From Halanaerobiaceae bacterium (GTDB lineage: Bacteria > Bacillota > Halanaerobiia > Halanaerobiales > Halarsenatibacteraceae): a stretch of 49,490 bases of DNA. Shown one piece after another: positions 7,922 to 16,615 of this stretch (position 1 is its first letter; each line of letters opens with the position of its first letter). The notes below the pieces were generated by a model that saw nothing but the letters and a program-made list of their open reading frames with translations, did no database searches and was not told the origin of the DNA. Where the stretch lies: contig PWEJ01000087.1 in the NCBI GenBank assembly GCA_003553485.1, forward strand, positions 1 through 49,490, read 5' to 3'. The position numbers and the translations under genes were made by a program.

Positions 7922-8419
7922 TTAATCCCCTTCCTCTTCCGCTAACTCCTCTAGTTTTTCCTTAACCTCTTCTGTTATATCCAGAGCACCTGCTGGAGCC
8001 GCTTCCGAGGTCAGCACGGTATGTAAGTCTTTCTCCCCGGCCAGTTCCTCCAGCACCTCGTATAAAAGTTCGCTAAAATCCTCTTCCAGCTCTTCCTTTT
8101 CAGCTAGGTAACGTTGATAGATATCCTCCTGCTGGCTGGTCTCTAAGGGGTTTTCTGTCCTCACCGACCTGTACTGCTCCTCTAACTCCTGGCCTCGCTC
8201 ATCTAACCTTTCCTGATGTTCCTGACCGACTTTAGTGGCAGTCAATATTTCATGTAAATCGACCCGGCCTACTTCCGGGCCTGGCTCCTCCATCAGCTCA
8301 CAGCCTGCCGGGCTCAGGAAAAGTGCCAGCAATAAAAAAACAGCCAGACCCCCCCTGGCGGTGAAGTATTTTGGAGCTGATTTTACTATCATCAGAAAAT
8401 TTTTAGCCGTCTTCATCAT
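7922..8419 (-). CDS. OmpH/Skp-like putative lipoprotein
   Basis: Protein of 165 residues with an N-terminal membrane segment (about 23-40) ending SPAGC, a plausible though non-ideal lipoprotein cleavage box (proline at -3). The mature part begins with the OmpH-type motif [17 protein letters not shown], then long charged helices (about 65-125) expected to form a coiled coil, and closes with the [13 protein letters not shown] pattern of Skp-family C-termini. Skp family proteins hold unfolded outer-membrane proteins in the periplasm. An anchored version would act at a membrane surface. It starts at two ATG codons directly after GGAGGAA and is tightly linked to lpxD, as skp is in E. coli. Family assignment is good; lipidation is inferred. 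Confidence 0.72.
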   Translation of the reverse strand: MMKTAKNFLMIVKSAPKYFTARGGLAVFLLLALFLSPAGCELMEEPGPEVGRVDLHEILTATKVGQEHQERLDERGQELEEQYRSVRTENPLETSQQEDIYQRYLAEKEELEEDFSELLYEVLEELAGEKDLHTVLTSEAAPAGALDITEEVKEKLEELAEEEGD

Positions 8420-8514
8420 TTCCTCCTCAGTATAACCACTGTTCTGATATTGATTGCAAATCCTTATCCAAATGTTTAATTTTTGTTATAATTTACAGTT
8501 TCCAGGCTAATTAA

Positions 8515-9534
8515 TCACCAGAAGTCAAGCTGGCGGTCATATAAACGCTGAGACTGAGTCTGTAATCTCTCTTCTAACTCTGTTAACTCCCGGGTAACAC
8601 GCTCTTCCTCTGATTTTTCCCAGGCCTGCTGCCAATTGTCCAGCTCTCTTTCTCTCTCTGCAATGGCTTCACTGGCCTGCTGCTGAATCTCTTCCTGGGC
8701 CGAGACAAACTCCAGTCGCAACAGGGCTGCTTCCCGCATCAACTGCTGATCTATCTGGGCATCGAAGATGCTCCTCACCTGGTCGACCTGAGCCTCCACC
8801 TGAGTTTCAATCTCCTCTCTCCTCTGCCGCAGCTCAATCTCCTGTTGCGCTGTTAAGGGCATGGTCCGCTGTTTAATCCGGATACTAAGGAGCTCCTGGC
8901 GATATTCTGCCTGGGCTTCTCTTCTGATCTGCCGTAAGAGTTCCTCATCCTCAGGGTCATAGCCGATATCAATCGCAGCAATATCTTCCTCTATCTGCTG
9001 TTGTTTGCGGTCAATCTCACGGTTAGCCGCTGCTCTAACCTCTTCCTGCCACTGCTTCAAATCCCGCTCTAAGTTTCTGATGAGCTCCTGGCGAAGCCGC
9101 TCTGATTCCTGAGCTACCAGCCAGTCCCGGGAGTCTTTAAGCTCCGACAGCCAATCAGTTACCAGAGCCAGAGACCTGGAGCGCTGAGCCTGTTGTTCCT
9201 CTCTGGAACTCTGCCAGCTCTCCTCTGTCATCGACTGTCTGACTCCCTGATCAGCCAGCAGAGCTTCATGGTCATTAACGGCTCCCCGGGGAGTAATTTC
9301 TCGTTCCAGTCTCTCAGGGACTGCAGCCACCTGAGTGGAGATGAAGAGAATACCCATAGCTCCAGTGGCAAAGAAGAGGGCTAGAACAGTGAGGAGCAGG
9401 AATTTTTTGCTTAAAATTCCCCTCTCCGGACAGAAAGCATCGGGCCAGCTCTTCAACCTGGCCAGCAACTTCTTTTTTACACTGCTGGCTAGTTTTTTTA
9501 TTTTAAGCAGCACTCTGCGACTTAAGTCAGCCAT
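8515..9534 (-). CDS. Membrane-anchored long coiled-coil protein of unknown function
   Basis: No known family recognised. I place the start at the ATG at 9534, preceded by AAGGGGG at a normal distance; a TTG at 9558 would add eight residues. A very basic cytoplasmic N-terminus (about 1-42) is followed by one transmembrane helix (about 46-67, rich in L, F and A). About 270 residues rich in E, Q and R then give heptad-like coiled coil, ending in RLYDRQLDFW. It lies between skp and the OmpH-like lipoprotein. Composition and setting suggest a giant relative or partner of the Skp proteins projecting into the periplasm, but no Skp motif is obvious. Alternatively it could be a scaffold spanning the envelope. 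Confidence 0.75.
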   Translation of the reverse strand: MADLSRRVLLKIKKLASSVKKKLLARLKSWPDAFCPERGILSKKFLLLTVLALFFATGAMGILFISTQVAAVPERLEREITPRGAVNDHEALLADQGVRQSMTEESWQSSREEQQAQRSRSLALVTDWLSELKDSRDWLVAQESERLRQELIRNLERDLKQWQEEVRAAANREIDRKQQQIEEDIAAIDIGYDPEDEELLRQIRREAQAEYRQELLSIRIKQRTMPLTAQQEIELRQRREEIETQVEAQVDQVRSIFDAQIDQQLMREAALLRLEFVSAQEEIQQQASEAIAERERELDNWQQAWEKSEEERVTRELTELEERLQTQSQRLYDRQLDFW

Positions 9535-9604
9535 CTGCTCCGCCCCCTTTTTTTTCAATCCAGCCTTTTGATTGCTGGAGCCCCGGGCTAATTAGTCAAT
9601 GAAT

Positions 9605-10057
9605 TTATTGTTGATTCAAATATTCAATGATTTCTGGAGTTAAATCATAGCCTCCATAGAGCACATTTTGTCCTTCCAGGACAACCTTGGCTCCCACTTC
9701 CTCAGCCAGTTCTGTAATAATCCCTTCGATATCGCTTAAGACCTCCCCGATTAGTTCCTGTTCCCTCTGGGTCAGCTGCTCCTGATAATCCTGCAGGAGG
9801 TCCTGCTGTTCTTCCTGGCTCAGCTCATCAGCCTGGGCCTCTAATTCCTGCTGTAGTTCCTGGGCCTCCTGATTTAGCTGTTCTTCCGCTGATTCCTTGT
9901 CCGGATGGGCCTCAAAGACCTCCTCCAGGTTGACAAAGGCAATCTCACCATCAGTCTCTGCCTGTACTGGACTGCCGCTAAAACCAACACCTATCAAAAG
10001 AAGGGCTACCATTATTGCTGTAATAGTTAATTTAATGCCTTTACTGCTGAAATTCAC
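9605..10057 (-). CDS. skp: OmpH/Skp family periplasmic chaperone
   Basis: Protein of 150 residues. The signal peptide (about 1-33) ends in PVQAE. The mature chain starts IAFVNLEEVFEAHPDKESAEEQL, matching the Skp/OmpH pattern (IAYVDxxxVF), here written as IAFVNLEEVFEAHPDKES. The middle (about 58-105) is a Q/E-rich helical hairpin, and the end reads GAKVVLEGQNVLYGGYDLTPEIIEYLNQ, quoted in part as VVLEGQNVLYGGYDLTPEI, the classic C-terminal beta-strand segment of the family. It starts with GTG after GGAGG. It lies immediately behind bamA, as skp does in Proteobacteria and Negativicutes. Role: holdase for outer-membrane proteins on their way to BamA. Confidence 0.9.
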   Translation of the reverse strand: MNFSSKGIKLTITAIMVALLLIGVGFSGSPVQAETDGEIAFVNLEEVFEAHPDKESAEEQLNQEAQELQQELEAQADELSQEEQQDLLQDYQEQLTQREQELIGEVLSDIEGIITELAEEVGAKVVLEGQNVLYGGYDLTPEIIEYLNQQ

Positions 10058-10124
10058 TGCTTAAATTCCTCCTTTAAGTTTGCTTTTCTTTGCTTTTTTC
10101 CGACCTTTATTTTAAAAAATAGCT

Positions 10125-11756
10125 TTAGAATGTCTGACCGAAACCTAAATGCGGTGTTCCGCTCCAGTCTTCATCGAAGGCATAATCCAGCCTGACCTGG
10201 CCAATGGGAGTATCCAGTCTTACTCCTAAGCCCTGGGAGCGGCTGAAATTCTGGGTGCGGAATATCTTATCTTCTTCATCTTCCTCGGGATAATGATTCC
10301 AGACATGACCTATGTCCATAAAGCCCACACCCTGTACACTATCGATGATCTGAAAGCGGTACTCTAGATTACCAAGAACCATATTATCACCGGTCATCCG
10401 GTCATATCCTCTGAGAGTATCAGGACCTCCAATGGCATATTTCTCCTGGGAAGGGAGCTCATCATCGCTAAAACCTGATTTAACTCTGAGGCCGATGGCA
10501 TGGTCATCCTGATAACCTTCGGTAAAACGGCTAAATTCATTGCCATATTTGATAAAGTCCTCATCGCCACCTACCAGATAACCGCCAAACTCCAGGTTGA
10601 ACTCATTGATGCCTCCCTCCTGGGGAAAGAAGGGATTATCGCGACTATCTTCCCGGGCCCTAAAGTTCATGCTGCGAGTCACAATATCTTCATCGAGGTT
10701 ATTGCGGTGCCGAAATCTTACATTGCCCCGCCAGTCATTGATCAGGGGATAACCTAAGGCAGTGCTTAACTCCCGCATCCGATCTCCGCGCTGGATAAAA
10801 TCTGCGGCTTCAATATCAAAGGAAATTTCACTGCCCATCACCCGGGGTTCATAGAAGCTCAACCGATATTCTCGTTCTCCTCCGAAACGACCATAGACGG
10901 AGACCTCCTGACCTCGCCCCAAAAGATTGCGCTCCTCTAAATCCACAAAGCCAAACCAGTCACTGCCATCGGGGTTTTGCTGATAACCGGCCCCGAAGTT
11001 GATTGAACCTGTATTACCTTCCATGAATTCCAGAATTAAGTTGGCCGTATTTTCAGCTTCGTCGGCCATCATTAAATCAGGGTAAATATCTTCAAAAAAC
11101 TCCAGCATGAATACATTTTCCAGATTCCGCTGCAGTTGATTATAGTTTAAGGGGTCACCTGGCTCCAGCTCCAGTTCCCGTAAGATCACATAATCCCGGG
11201 TCTTGTCGTTACCCTCCAGAATTATATCCTCCAGGTAACCCAGATTAATATCCACTGTAAGTAAACCATCAACACTGATATCTACGTCATCGATGCGGGC
11301 TATTATATAGCCATCATCCTGAAAGCGATATTGCAGGTCCCGCACTCCAGTATTGAGGCGTTCGGCATTTAAAACCTCACCTTCCTCGACACCTAAAATT
11401 TCCTTTACTTCTGCACTGGTATAGACATCAGCCAGGCCGCTGATATCAACTTCCGTGACCCTGGGAAACTCCTGGACCTCAAAGATGGCCTTAAGCCCCT
11501 CGGCGGTGCTTTGAAAGCTAACGCTGACATCTTCAAAATAACCCATATCATAAACAGCTTCCATATCCTGTTGTAAGACGTCCCTGTCATACTCATCACC
11601 AGCCTGACTGGAGATCTGCCCTCGGATCTCAGCTTCACTGATATTTTCATTACCTGTAATCTCAATTTCCGCCAGCGTCTCCTGGGCCTGCAGGGCCCCT
11701 GGTACCAATAGGAGAGCTAACAATATCATTCCGGTAAAAAGAGCGATTTTCTTCAT
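10125..11756 (-). CDS. bamA: BamA, Omp85-family outer-membrane assembly factor with three POTRA domains
   Basis: Core of the beta-barrel assembly machinery. Signal peptide 1-24 (ends ALQA). Three POTRA units are visible by their repeated pattern: about 26-96, 97-173 and 174-246. The C-terminal Omp85 barrel starts about 250 with NFGAGYQQNPDGSDWFGF and runs to the final phenylalanine (GFGQTF). The barrel carries the family motif GGPDTLRGYDR (the VRGF/Y loop). At 543 residues it is much shorter than E. coli BamA (810, five POTRAs). It starts with an ATG after AAAGGAGG. It has tamB upstream and skp downstream. No other Omp85 gene is in the window, so it may also serve as the TamA partner of TamB. 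Confidence 0.93.
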   Translation of the reverse strand: MKKIALFTGMILLALLLVPGALQAQETLAEIEITGNENISEAEIRGQISSQAGDEYDRDVLQQDMEAVYDMGYFEDVSVSFQSTAEGLKAIFEVQEFPRVTEVDISGLADVYTSAEVKEILGVEEGEVLNAERLNTGVRDLQYRFQDDGYIIARIDDVDISVDGLLTVDINLGYLEDIILEGNDKTRDYVILRELELEPGDPLNYNQLQRNLENVFMLEFFEDIYPDLMMADEAENTANLILEFMEGNTGSINFGAGYQQNPDGSDWFGFVDLEERNLLGRGQEVSVYGRFGGEREYRLSFYEPRVMGSEISFDIEAADFIQRGDRMRELSTALGYPLINDWRGNVRFRHRNNLDEDIVTRSMNFRAREDSRDNPFFPQEGGINEFNLEFGGYLVGGDEDFIKYGNEFSRFTEGYQDDHAIGLRVKSGFSDDELPSQEKYAIGGPDTLRGYDRMTGDNMVLGNLEYRFQIIDSVQGVGFMDIGHVWNHYPEEDEEDKIFRTQNFSRSQGLGVRLDTPIGQVRLDYAFDEDWSGTPHLGFGQTF

Positions 11757-11792
11757 AGCCGCCTCCTTTATCAGTAAAATTATTTTTTCTGC

Positions 11793-11822
11793 TCTGATTT
11801 TCTTGCTTCTGATTTTCTTGCT
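11793..11822. repeat. Perfect tandem duplication of a 15-mer upstream of bamA
   Basis: TCTGATTTTCTTGCT occurs twice head to tail (11793-11807 and 11808-11822). It sits in the leader between the promoter at 11844 and the bamA start. Confidence 0.8.
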
Positions 11823-11843
11823 ATAGAACTATCGTCTACCTGC

Positions 11844-11873
11844 ATTATAACATAGAGTTTCCTGACTTAATTT
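11844..11873 (-). promoter_or_regulatory. Extended -10 promoter upstream of bamA
   Basis: TGTTATAAT (TGnTATAAT) lies at 11844-11852 on the minus strand, about 90 bases before the bamA start. The -35 region is AT-rich with no good match, as is usual for extended -10 promoters. It would allow bamA-skp-lpxD expression apart from tamB. Confidence 0.5.
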
Positions 11874-11928
11874 AAAATTTTTATTAAATTATCATCATAT
11901 TTCTTTATAAAGACCGGTTCATCTTTTT

Positions 11929-11956
11929 AATCCCGGATAATCAATCCCGGATAATC
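11929..11956. repeat. Perfect tandem duplication of a 14-mer after tamB
   Basis: AATCCCGGATAATC occurs twice without spacing (11929-11942 and 11943-11956), 12 bases beyond the tamB stop. It is the second small tandem duplication in the 211-base tamB-bamA gap. Confidence 0.8.
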
Positions 11957-11967
11957 CAGTTGCAACC

Positions 11968-14900
11968 TTAAAACTCAAAACCTGTCTCCAGGGTAAAGGA
12001 AAAATCATCGAAGGAGTTAAAGGTGCCATCTAAAAAGGTGCGTTCGCTGAGATAATAGCGGAAGGATAGTGAAGTATCCCGCTCATCAAAGCCGAAACGG
12101 CTTTCACTCTCCAGATAAAGACGGTCAGTTAAATCCATACCCATATAAAGGGTCATCTCCTGGTCTTCCAGAAGACCACCTTCAGAAACCAGCTCAAAGC
12201 GGTCCAGCTCTAAAGCCCGGCGCAATCGAGCAGAGACATCAGCCAGGAGCTCAAATTCCAGTTGCTCCCGCAAAAATCTCATGAATTCCTGCTGAATCAC
12301 CTGGGGCATGCTGTACTCCTGCCCGGCCAGCACTCCCCCCAGGCCGCCGCGGCTTAAGAGCAGTGAAATTATCTCCTCTTCCTCTCTTTCTGGAGTGGAG
12401 GCAAAGGTAGTGGATAAATTATCGGCTGGACCATCGATATTCACCTGAATCTCATGGTTATCGGCTTCAGTTCTGGCCCTCACTGTGGCCCGGGGAATTA
12501 TCCCCCGTCGACGGCTAAAGTCCAGCCGGGCTGTTTCTAAAGTAAAACGATTATTATAAAAGTAGACTGAACCCTGATTGGAGGCCAGCTCTCCATCTAT
12601 CTCAAAATTATCGCTATAAAGCAGGCGCAATTCCCCGCGTTGAATCTGCACTTCAGCGTTATCATGCTGGAAATAGTTGTTATCACCTACAATTAATTTG
12701 AGGTCCATCTCCGGCTGAAAATTACTCCTGGGCGGTTCCTCTCCTTCGCCGGTCGGGTCCGGAACAGCTACATCTTCCGGTAAAACTGCTATCAAATTAT
12801 TGAAAGTAATTTCACCTGCCAGAAGTGGATTTAACATTGCTCCGCTGAAGGTAAGTTCTCCCGTTATGTCCACTTCACTGCCCTGATAAAAGAGGGGCAG
12901 GGCCCTGGTTTTAGCAGTAAGGTCCCAGAAATCAGCCTGCTGATTTAAATTAAGACCGCCGCTAAAATCGACCTGACCGCCATCCAGATAGCCGGTAAAA
13001 TCCTCTAATTCCATTCTGCCACCGCTAAAGTTGAAATTGCCGCCTAATTCCAGAGTTTCCTGCTGGCCAAAATCGACTTTACTGATATCTACCAGCAAAT
13101 CACCGGCAGTGGAAATTTCCTCCAGGGAAGCTCCTGTGGCTTCCACTTCTCCCTCCAAAGAGCCGACAATCTCCTCTAACTGGGGCATAAGCTCAGCTAC
13201 CGGGTCTAGGGGGAAATCGGCAGCGGAAATTAAAAATTCAGCCTCGGCAGGTTCCTGCCAGGGCAGACGGGCCGAGAGATTGAGATACTGGCCTGGTTCG
13301 GCCACCAGCTCCTGGCTGATGGTTAAAATCTCCCCGGCAATCAAATTAGCCTCTCCGGCAATTTCAGCAAACTCATAGGGTCCCACCTCGATATCACGGG
13401 CAAGGGTCCTGAGCTCAAAATCAGGCTCCTCCAGGGGGCCTTTAAGCTCTCCGGCAAATTCCATCTGACCGCTGAAGGCAACCTCGGGCTCGAAAAAGTC
13501 ATCCAGCCAGCCCAGCTGGATATCTTCCCCTATAAGTTCAACATCAAATTCGTCGGTCATATCGCCCTGCAGGCTCACCTGCCCCAGCTCTCCTGATTCA
13601 CTGCTGGCCAGAAGGTCCACTCCGGCCTGAAAATCTGTGGGAGAACCGGTGAGGTTTAATTCTCCGCTGAGTAGATAATCTATATCCAGGGGAGTTTCCA
13701 GGGCCAGTCTCTTGAGATAATGGTTTAACTCTACCTCTGCAAGATCTAAGGTAAGATCCAGCCTGGGCTCATCTAAGAGTGATTCCACCTCTCCCCTTAG
13801 AGTATATTGACCGGGACCGGGCTGCCAGTCAGCTTCCACCAGAGTCAATACATCATCTGCCAGAGTTAAATCAGCCTTAAGAGAGCCCAGATCTTCCTCT
13901 GCCCAGGCCAGCTCCTCTATCTCTAAATGGGTTTCTCCTGCCGGGTTATCATAGCTCCCCTCAAGCTCTCCGCTGGCTGAGGCCAGGCCGCTGAGATCCT
14001 CCAGCTCTTCGAACTCCAAACCCTGGAGGGGGAAATCACTGATAGAGTAATCAACCCAAAACTCTTCACTAAAGGCTCCATCCATGGTGAAAAGAGCCTC
14101 TTCCTTCTCCATTTTCAGATCGATAACCTGGAAGGGCTCCCCTGTCTGCCAGTAAAAACTGGAGCTGGCATTAGTGAATTCAAATACCTGCTGCTCTTCT
14201 CCTTCTCCCAGGGGTAAAATGGTGCTGCGAGAAGTGGCCTCAGAGTTTACCTCCAGCTCTGAAAAGGGCCCCTCTACCTCTACTATTCCACTAACATCAC
14301 CTTCTAAGGGCAGACCAATATCAAAGATCTCGTTAATATATTGATAGGTTATTTCAGCTATATCCAGGCGGGCAGTCAACTCCGGCTCCTCTGCGGCTAG
14401 AGAAAGATCGCCCTGTCCCTGAACTTCTGCCCCGCGACTTGTAAAATCCAGCCCCCTGATACTAATGAGGTCGCGGTCAGAAAAATAAAATAAGTTACCA
14501 TAACCCTCTACAACTTCCACGCCAAAGATTTCAGCTTCAGGCAGGGCCAGACTGGCTGAGATACCCGGTGATTCCAGGGTGCCAGTGAGGCGACCTGAGA
14601 GGCTACCCCGGCCCGTAAGCTCATTATTGAGACCAGTGAGGGAGCCAATCTCCGTCAGATCAACCTCTCCTGTCTCCAGCCTTAAATCCATCTCTCCAGC
14701 CAAGAGGTCTACCTCGCCTCCCAGTTCCAATTCTGCCAGTTCAGTATCGGCTCGGGCAGGACCTACTTCCATCCTGCCCTCACTGAGCCAGAAAGCGCTG
14801 GAGATCTCACTGGCCTGGAAGGCCCCTGCTGGAAAGAGTTCCTCTTCCTGCAGGCGAAAATCTGTCAGGCTAATTTCTCCAGCTAAAAGCAGGTCCTCTA

Positions 14901-16560
14901 AAGATAGACCCTCTCCGGAGCCGGTGAAATTGGCCCGGAAATCACCGCCAGGAGAGGCAGCCATAACCTCCTCCAGGCCCAGCTCAGCTGCCAGTTCAGC
15001 TGGAAAGACTTCAACCAGAGACTGCTGCCAGCGCTCTAAGTCCATATCAGCCACTTCCAGCTGAAAGTTATATTCCTCACTGGCCGGTTTATAATCTCCC
15101 TGGGCCCGGAGAAGCTCCTGGCCCTCTAAAGTATTCAGGGAAAGATCATCCAGCCACAATCGGTCCTGCTGCCAGCGGGCCGCCACTTCAGTTATAAGTT
15201 CCTCCTGGCCAATATTGCTGCCATTTAAGGATATTTCTGCCCCCAGCGCCGGGCCCTTTTCTTCGGGGCCAGAGGCAAAATTATCAGAATCAAAACTTCC
15301 AGAGCTTAAATTTAAGGTAAAATCAGCCTCCCGGGGCCAGCTATCAGCCAATCCAGCAGGTTGATCGTCGTAATCCTCTTCTTCCATCATGGCCTGCGGC
15401 AGGTCCAGAGAAAATTCTTCTGCTAAAAATTCCTGCCAGGGGGCCAGGGCAATCCCCTCACCGGAGAGGGTAAAGAAATAATCAGTAAAGTCAGGTAATT
15501 GAACATTTCCCTGCCCCTGATAGCTGTGGTCCAGGAAATCCAGCTTTAAATCATCCAGCAATAGATGACCCTTCTCACTGTGGTAAGAGGTCCCCCAGCT
15601 GATATTCTCCAGCTTAAGTTCTGGATCCTCCAATCCCAGCTGAGAGAGCTCTGTTATTCCTTCGACTTTAAAGCTCTCAAGCTCATCCCGGTAACCTTCA
15701 CCGGTAAAACCCAGCTGCTGCTCACCGCTAAAATTTAACCCCTCTAGAGGCAGTTCCTGGTCGGCTGCCAGCTCAGCTGTGATAGGCTGCAGCTGATCCA
15801 GTTCAGCTTTAAGGTCAGAGCGGATTTCCCATTCTTCTGCTGAAAGTTCCAGGGCCAGCTCCAGCTCCGGCAGCTCCAGGCTCTCTAATATAACAGCTTC
15901 CTCGGCAGTAAATAATTCTGCCGGCAGTTGCAGACCGGTAAGCTCTAAAGACCCTCCTAAGCCGGCAGCTAGCGATTGCTCATCTTCAACAATGATTTCC
16001 AGCCGCTGCAGGGCCAGGGCCAGGCTGCTCTCCCGTTCCTGGTAGAATATTTCTCCACCCTGAACAACAAGACCTGCCCCGGCAGGTAACGGCGGGAGTT
16101 CACGCCAGATAGGGGCAGGGTCAGGTATTTCCATATCTTCATCCAGGTCCAGTTCCGTCAGCAATTCCCCTTCAGGGTCGCTGACATAGACCTCGGGTTC
16201 AATTACTTTTAACTGCTTAAAACTGGCCAGCAGACCTTCTCCCAGGTCAAAGTTGTTTAAATCAGCTAAAGAATTCCAGGCTACCTGCAAAAGGTTAGAG
16301 AAGTCATAATAAATAACAGCCTCTGGCAGATAAATATCAATCTCCTCTGACCGTGAAAGGGTAAGGTCAGTAAGGCGCAGTTGATTTAAAGGCAACCAGT
16401 TTATCTCCTCAACTTCAATATCCATTTCCAGGGAGTTTTCCAGCTCGGTTATAATTCTCTCCTGTCCCTCTTCCAGCCAGCCCTGCTCTAAGATATAGAA
16501 AGGGGTGGCTGCTACAGCTGTTAATAGCAGCAGAATTAAAAATAATTTTTTCCAGGTCAT
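11968..16560 (-). CDS. tamB: TamB-family (AsmA-like) inter-membrane protein
   Basis: Very large protein of 1530 residues. An N-terminal transmembrane helix (about 4-24) anchors it in the inner membrane. An AsmA-like segment (about 25-130) is followed by a long beta-rich repeat body, acidic and rich in G, L and E. The C-terminal TamB domain (former DUF490; about 1200-1530) includes ISLLLSRGGLGGVLAGQ and the final VSARLRRALELDRFEL...TGFEF region. TamB proteins bridge the envelope and help outer-membrane protein assembly and phospholipid transport. E. coli TamB is 1259 residues, so this one is longer. It lies directly upstream of bamA, the arrangement reported for diderm Firmicutes. Start ATG after GGGGAGGG. 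Confidence 0.9.
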   Translation of the reverse strand: MTWKKLFLILLLLTAVAATPFYILEQGWLEEGQERIITELENSLEMDIEVEEINWLPLNQLRLTDLTLSRSEEIDIYLPEAVIYYDFSNLLQVAWNSLADLNNFDLGEGLLASFKQLKVIEPEVYVSDPEGELLTELDLDEDMEIPDPAPIWRELPPLPAGAGLVVQGGEIFYQERESSLALALQRLEIIVEDEQSLAAGLGGSLELTGLQLPAELFTAEEAVILESLELPELELALELSAEEWEIRSDLKAELDQLQPITAELAADQELPLEGLNFSGEQQLGFTGEGYRDELESFKVEGITELSQLGLEDPELKLENISWGTSYHSEKGHLLLDDLKLDFLDHSYQGQGNVQLPDFTDYFFTLSGEGIALAPWQEFLAEEFSLDLPQAMMEEEDYDDQPAGLADSWPREADFTLNLSSGSFDSDNFASGPEEKGPALGAEISLNGSNIGQEELITEVAARWQQDRLWLDDLSLNTLEGQELLRAQGDYKPASEEYNFQLEVADMDLERWQQSLVEVFPAELAAELGLEEVMAASPGGDFRANFTGSGEGLSLEDLLLAGEISLTDFRLQEEELFPAGAFQASEISSAFWLSEGRMEVGPARADTELAELELGGEVDLLAGEMDLRLETGEVDLTEIGSLTGLNNELTGRGSLSGRLTGTLESPGISASLALPEAEIFGVEVVEGYGNLFYFSDRDLISIRGLDFTSRGAEVQGQGDLSLAAEEPELTARLDIAEITYQYINEIFDIGLPLEGDVSGIVEVEGPFSELEVNSEATSRSTILPLGEGEEQQVFEFTNASSSFYWQTGEPFQVIDLKMEKEEALFTMDGAFSEEFWVDYSISDFPLQGLEFEELEDLSGLASASGELEGSYDNPAGETHLEIEELAWAEEDLGSLKADLTLADDVLTLVEADWQPGPGQYTLRGEVESLLDEPRLDLTLDLAEVELNHYLKRLALETPLDIDYLLSGELNLTGSPTDFQAGVDLLASSESGELGQVSLQGDMTDEFDVELIGEDIQLGWLDDFFEPEVAFSGQMEFAGELKGPLEEPDFELRTLARDIEVGPYEFAEIAGEANLIAGEILTISQELVAEPGQYLNLSARLPWQEPAEAEFLISAADFPLDPVAELMPQLEEIVGSLEGEVEATGASLEEISTAGDLLVDISKVDFGQQETLELGGNFNFSGGRMELEDFTGYLDGGQVDFSGGLNLNQQADFWDLTAKTRALPLFYQGSEVDITGELTFSGAMLNPLLAGEITFNNLIAVLPEDVAVPDPTGEGEEPPRSNFQPEMDLKLIVGDNNYFQHDNAEVQIQRGELRLLYSDNFEIDGELASNQGSVYFYNNRFTLETARLDFSRRRGIIPRATVRARTEADNHEIQVNIDGPADNLSTTFASTPEREEEEIISLLLSRGGLGGVLAGQEYSMPQVIQQEFMRFLREQLEFELLADVSARLRRALELDRFELVSEGGLLEDQEMTLYMGMDLTDRLYLESESRFGFDERDTSLSFRYYLSERTFLDGTFNSFDDFSFTLETGFEF

Positions 16561-16615
16561 GAAGAGGCCCTCCCCGGCTTAAACCACAGCACGGCAGGAA
16601 GGTCCCCGCTCAAAC

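Noticed and set aside
9553-9592. Small TCCAGC/GCTGGA hairpin before the coiled-coil gene
   Set aside because: No T-run follows on the minus strand, and the stem is only six pairs, so it is not called a terminator.
14579-15064. Plus-strand open frame of 161 codons inside tamB
   Set aside because: It is serine/arginine/proline-rich, the usual antisense shadow of a glutamate- and leucine-rich minus-strand gene; no ribosome site or family match.
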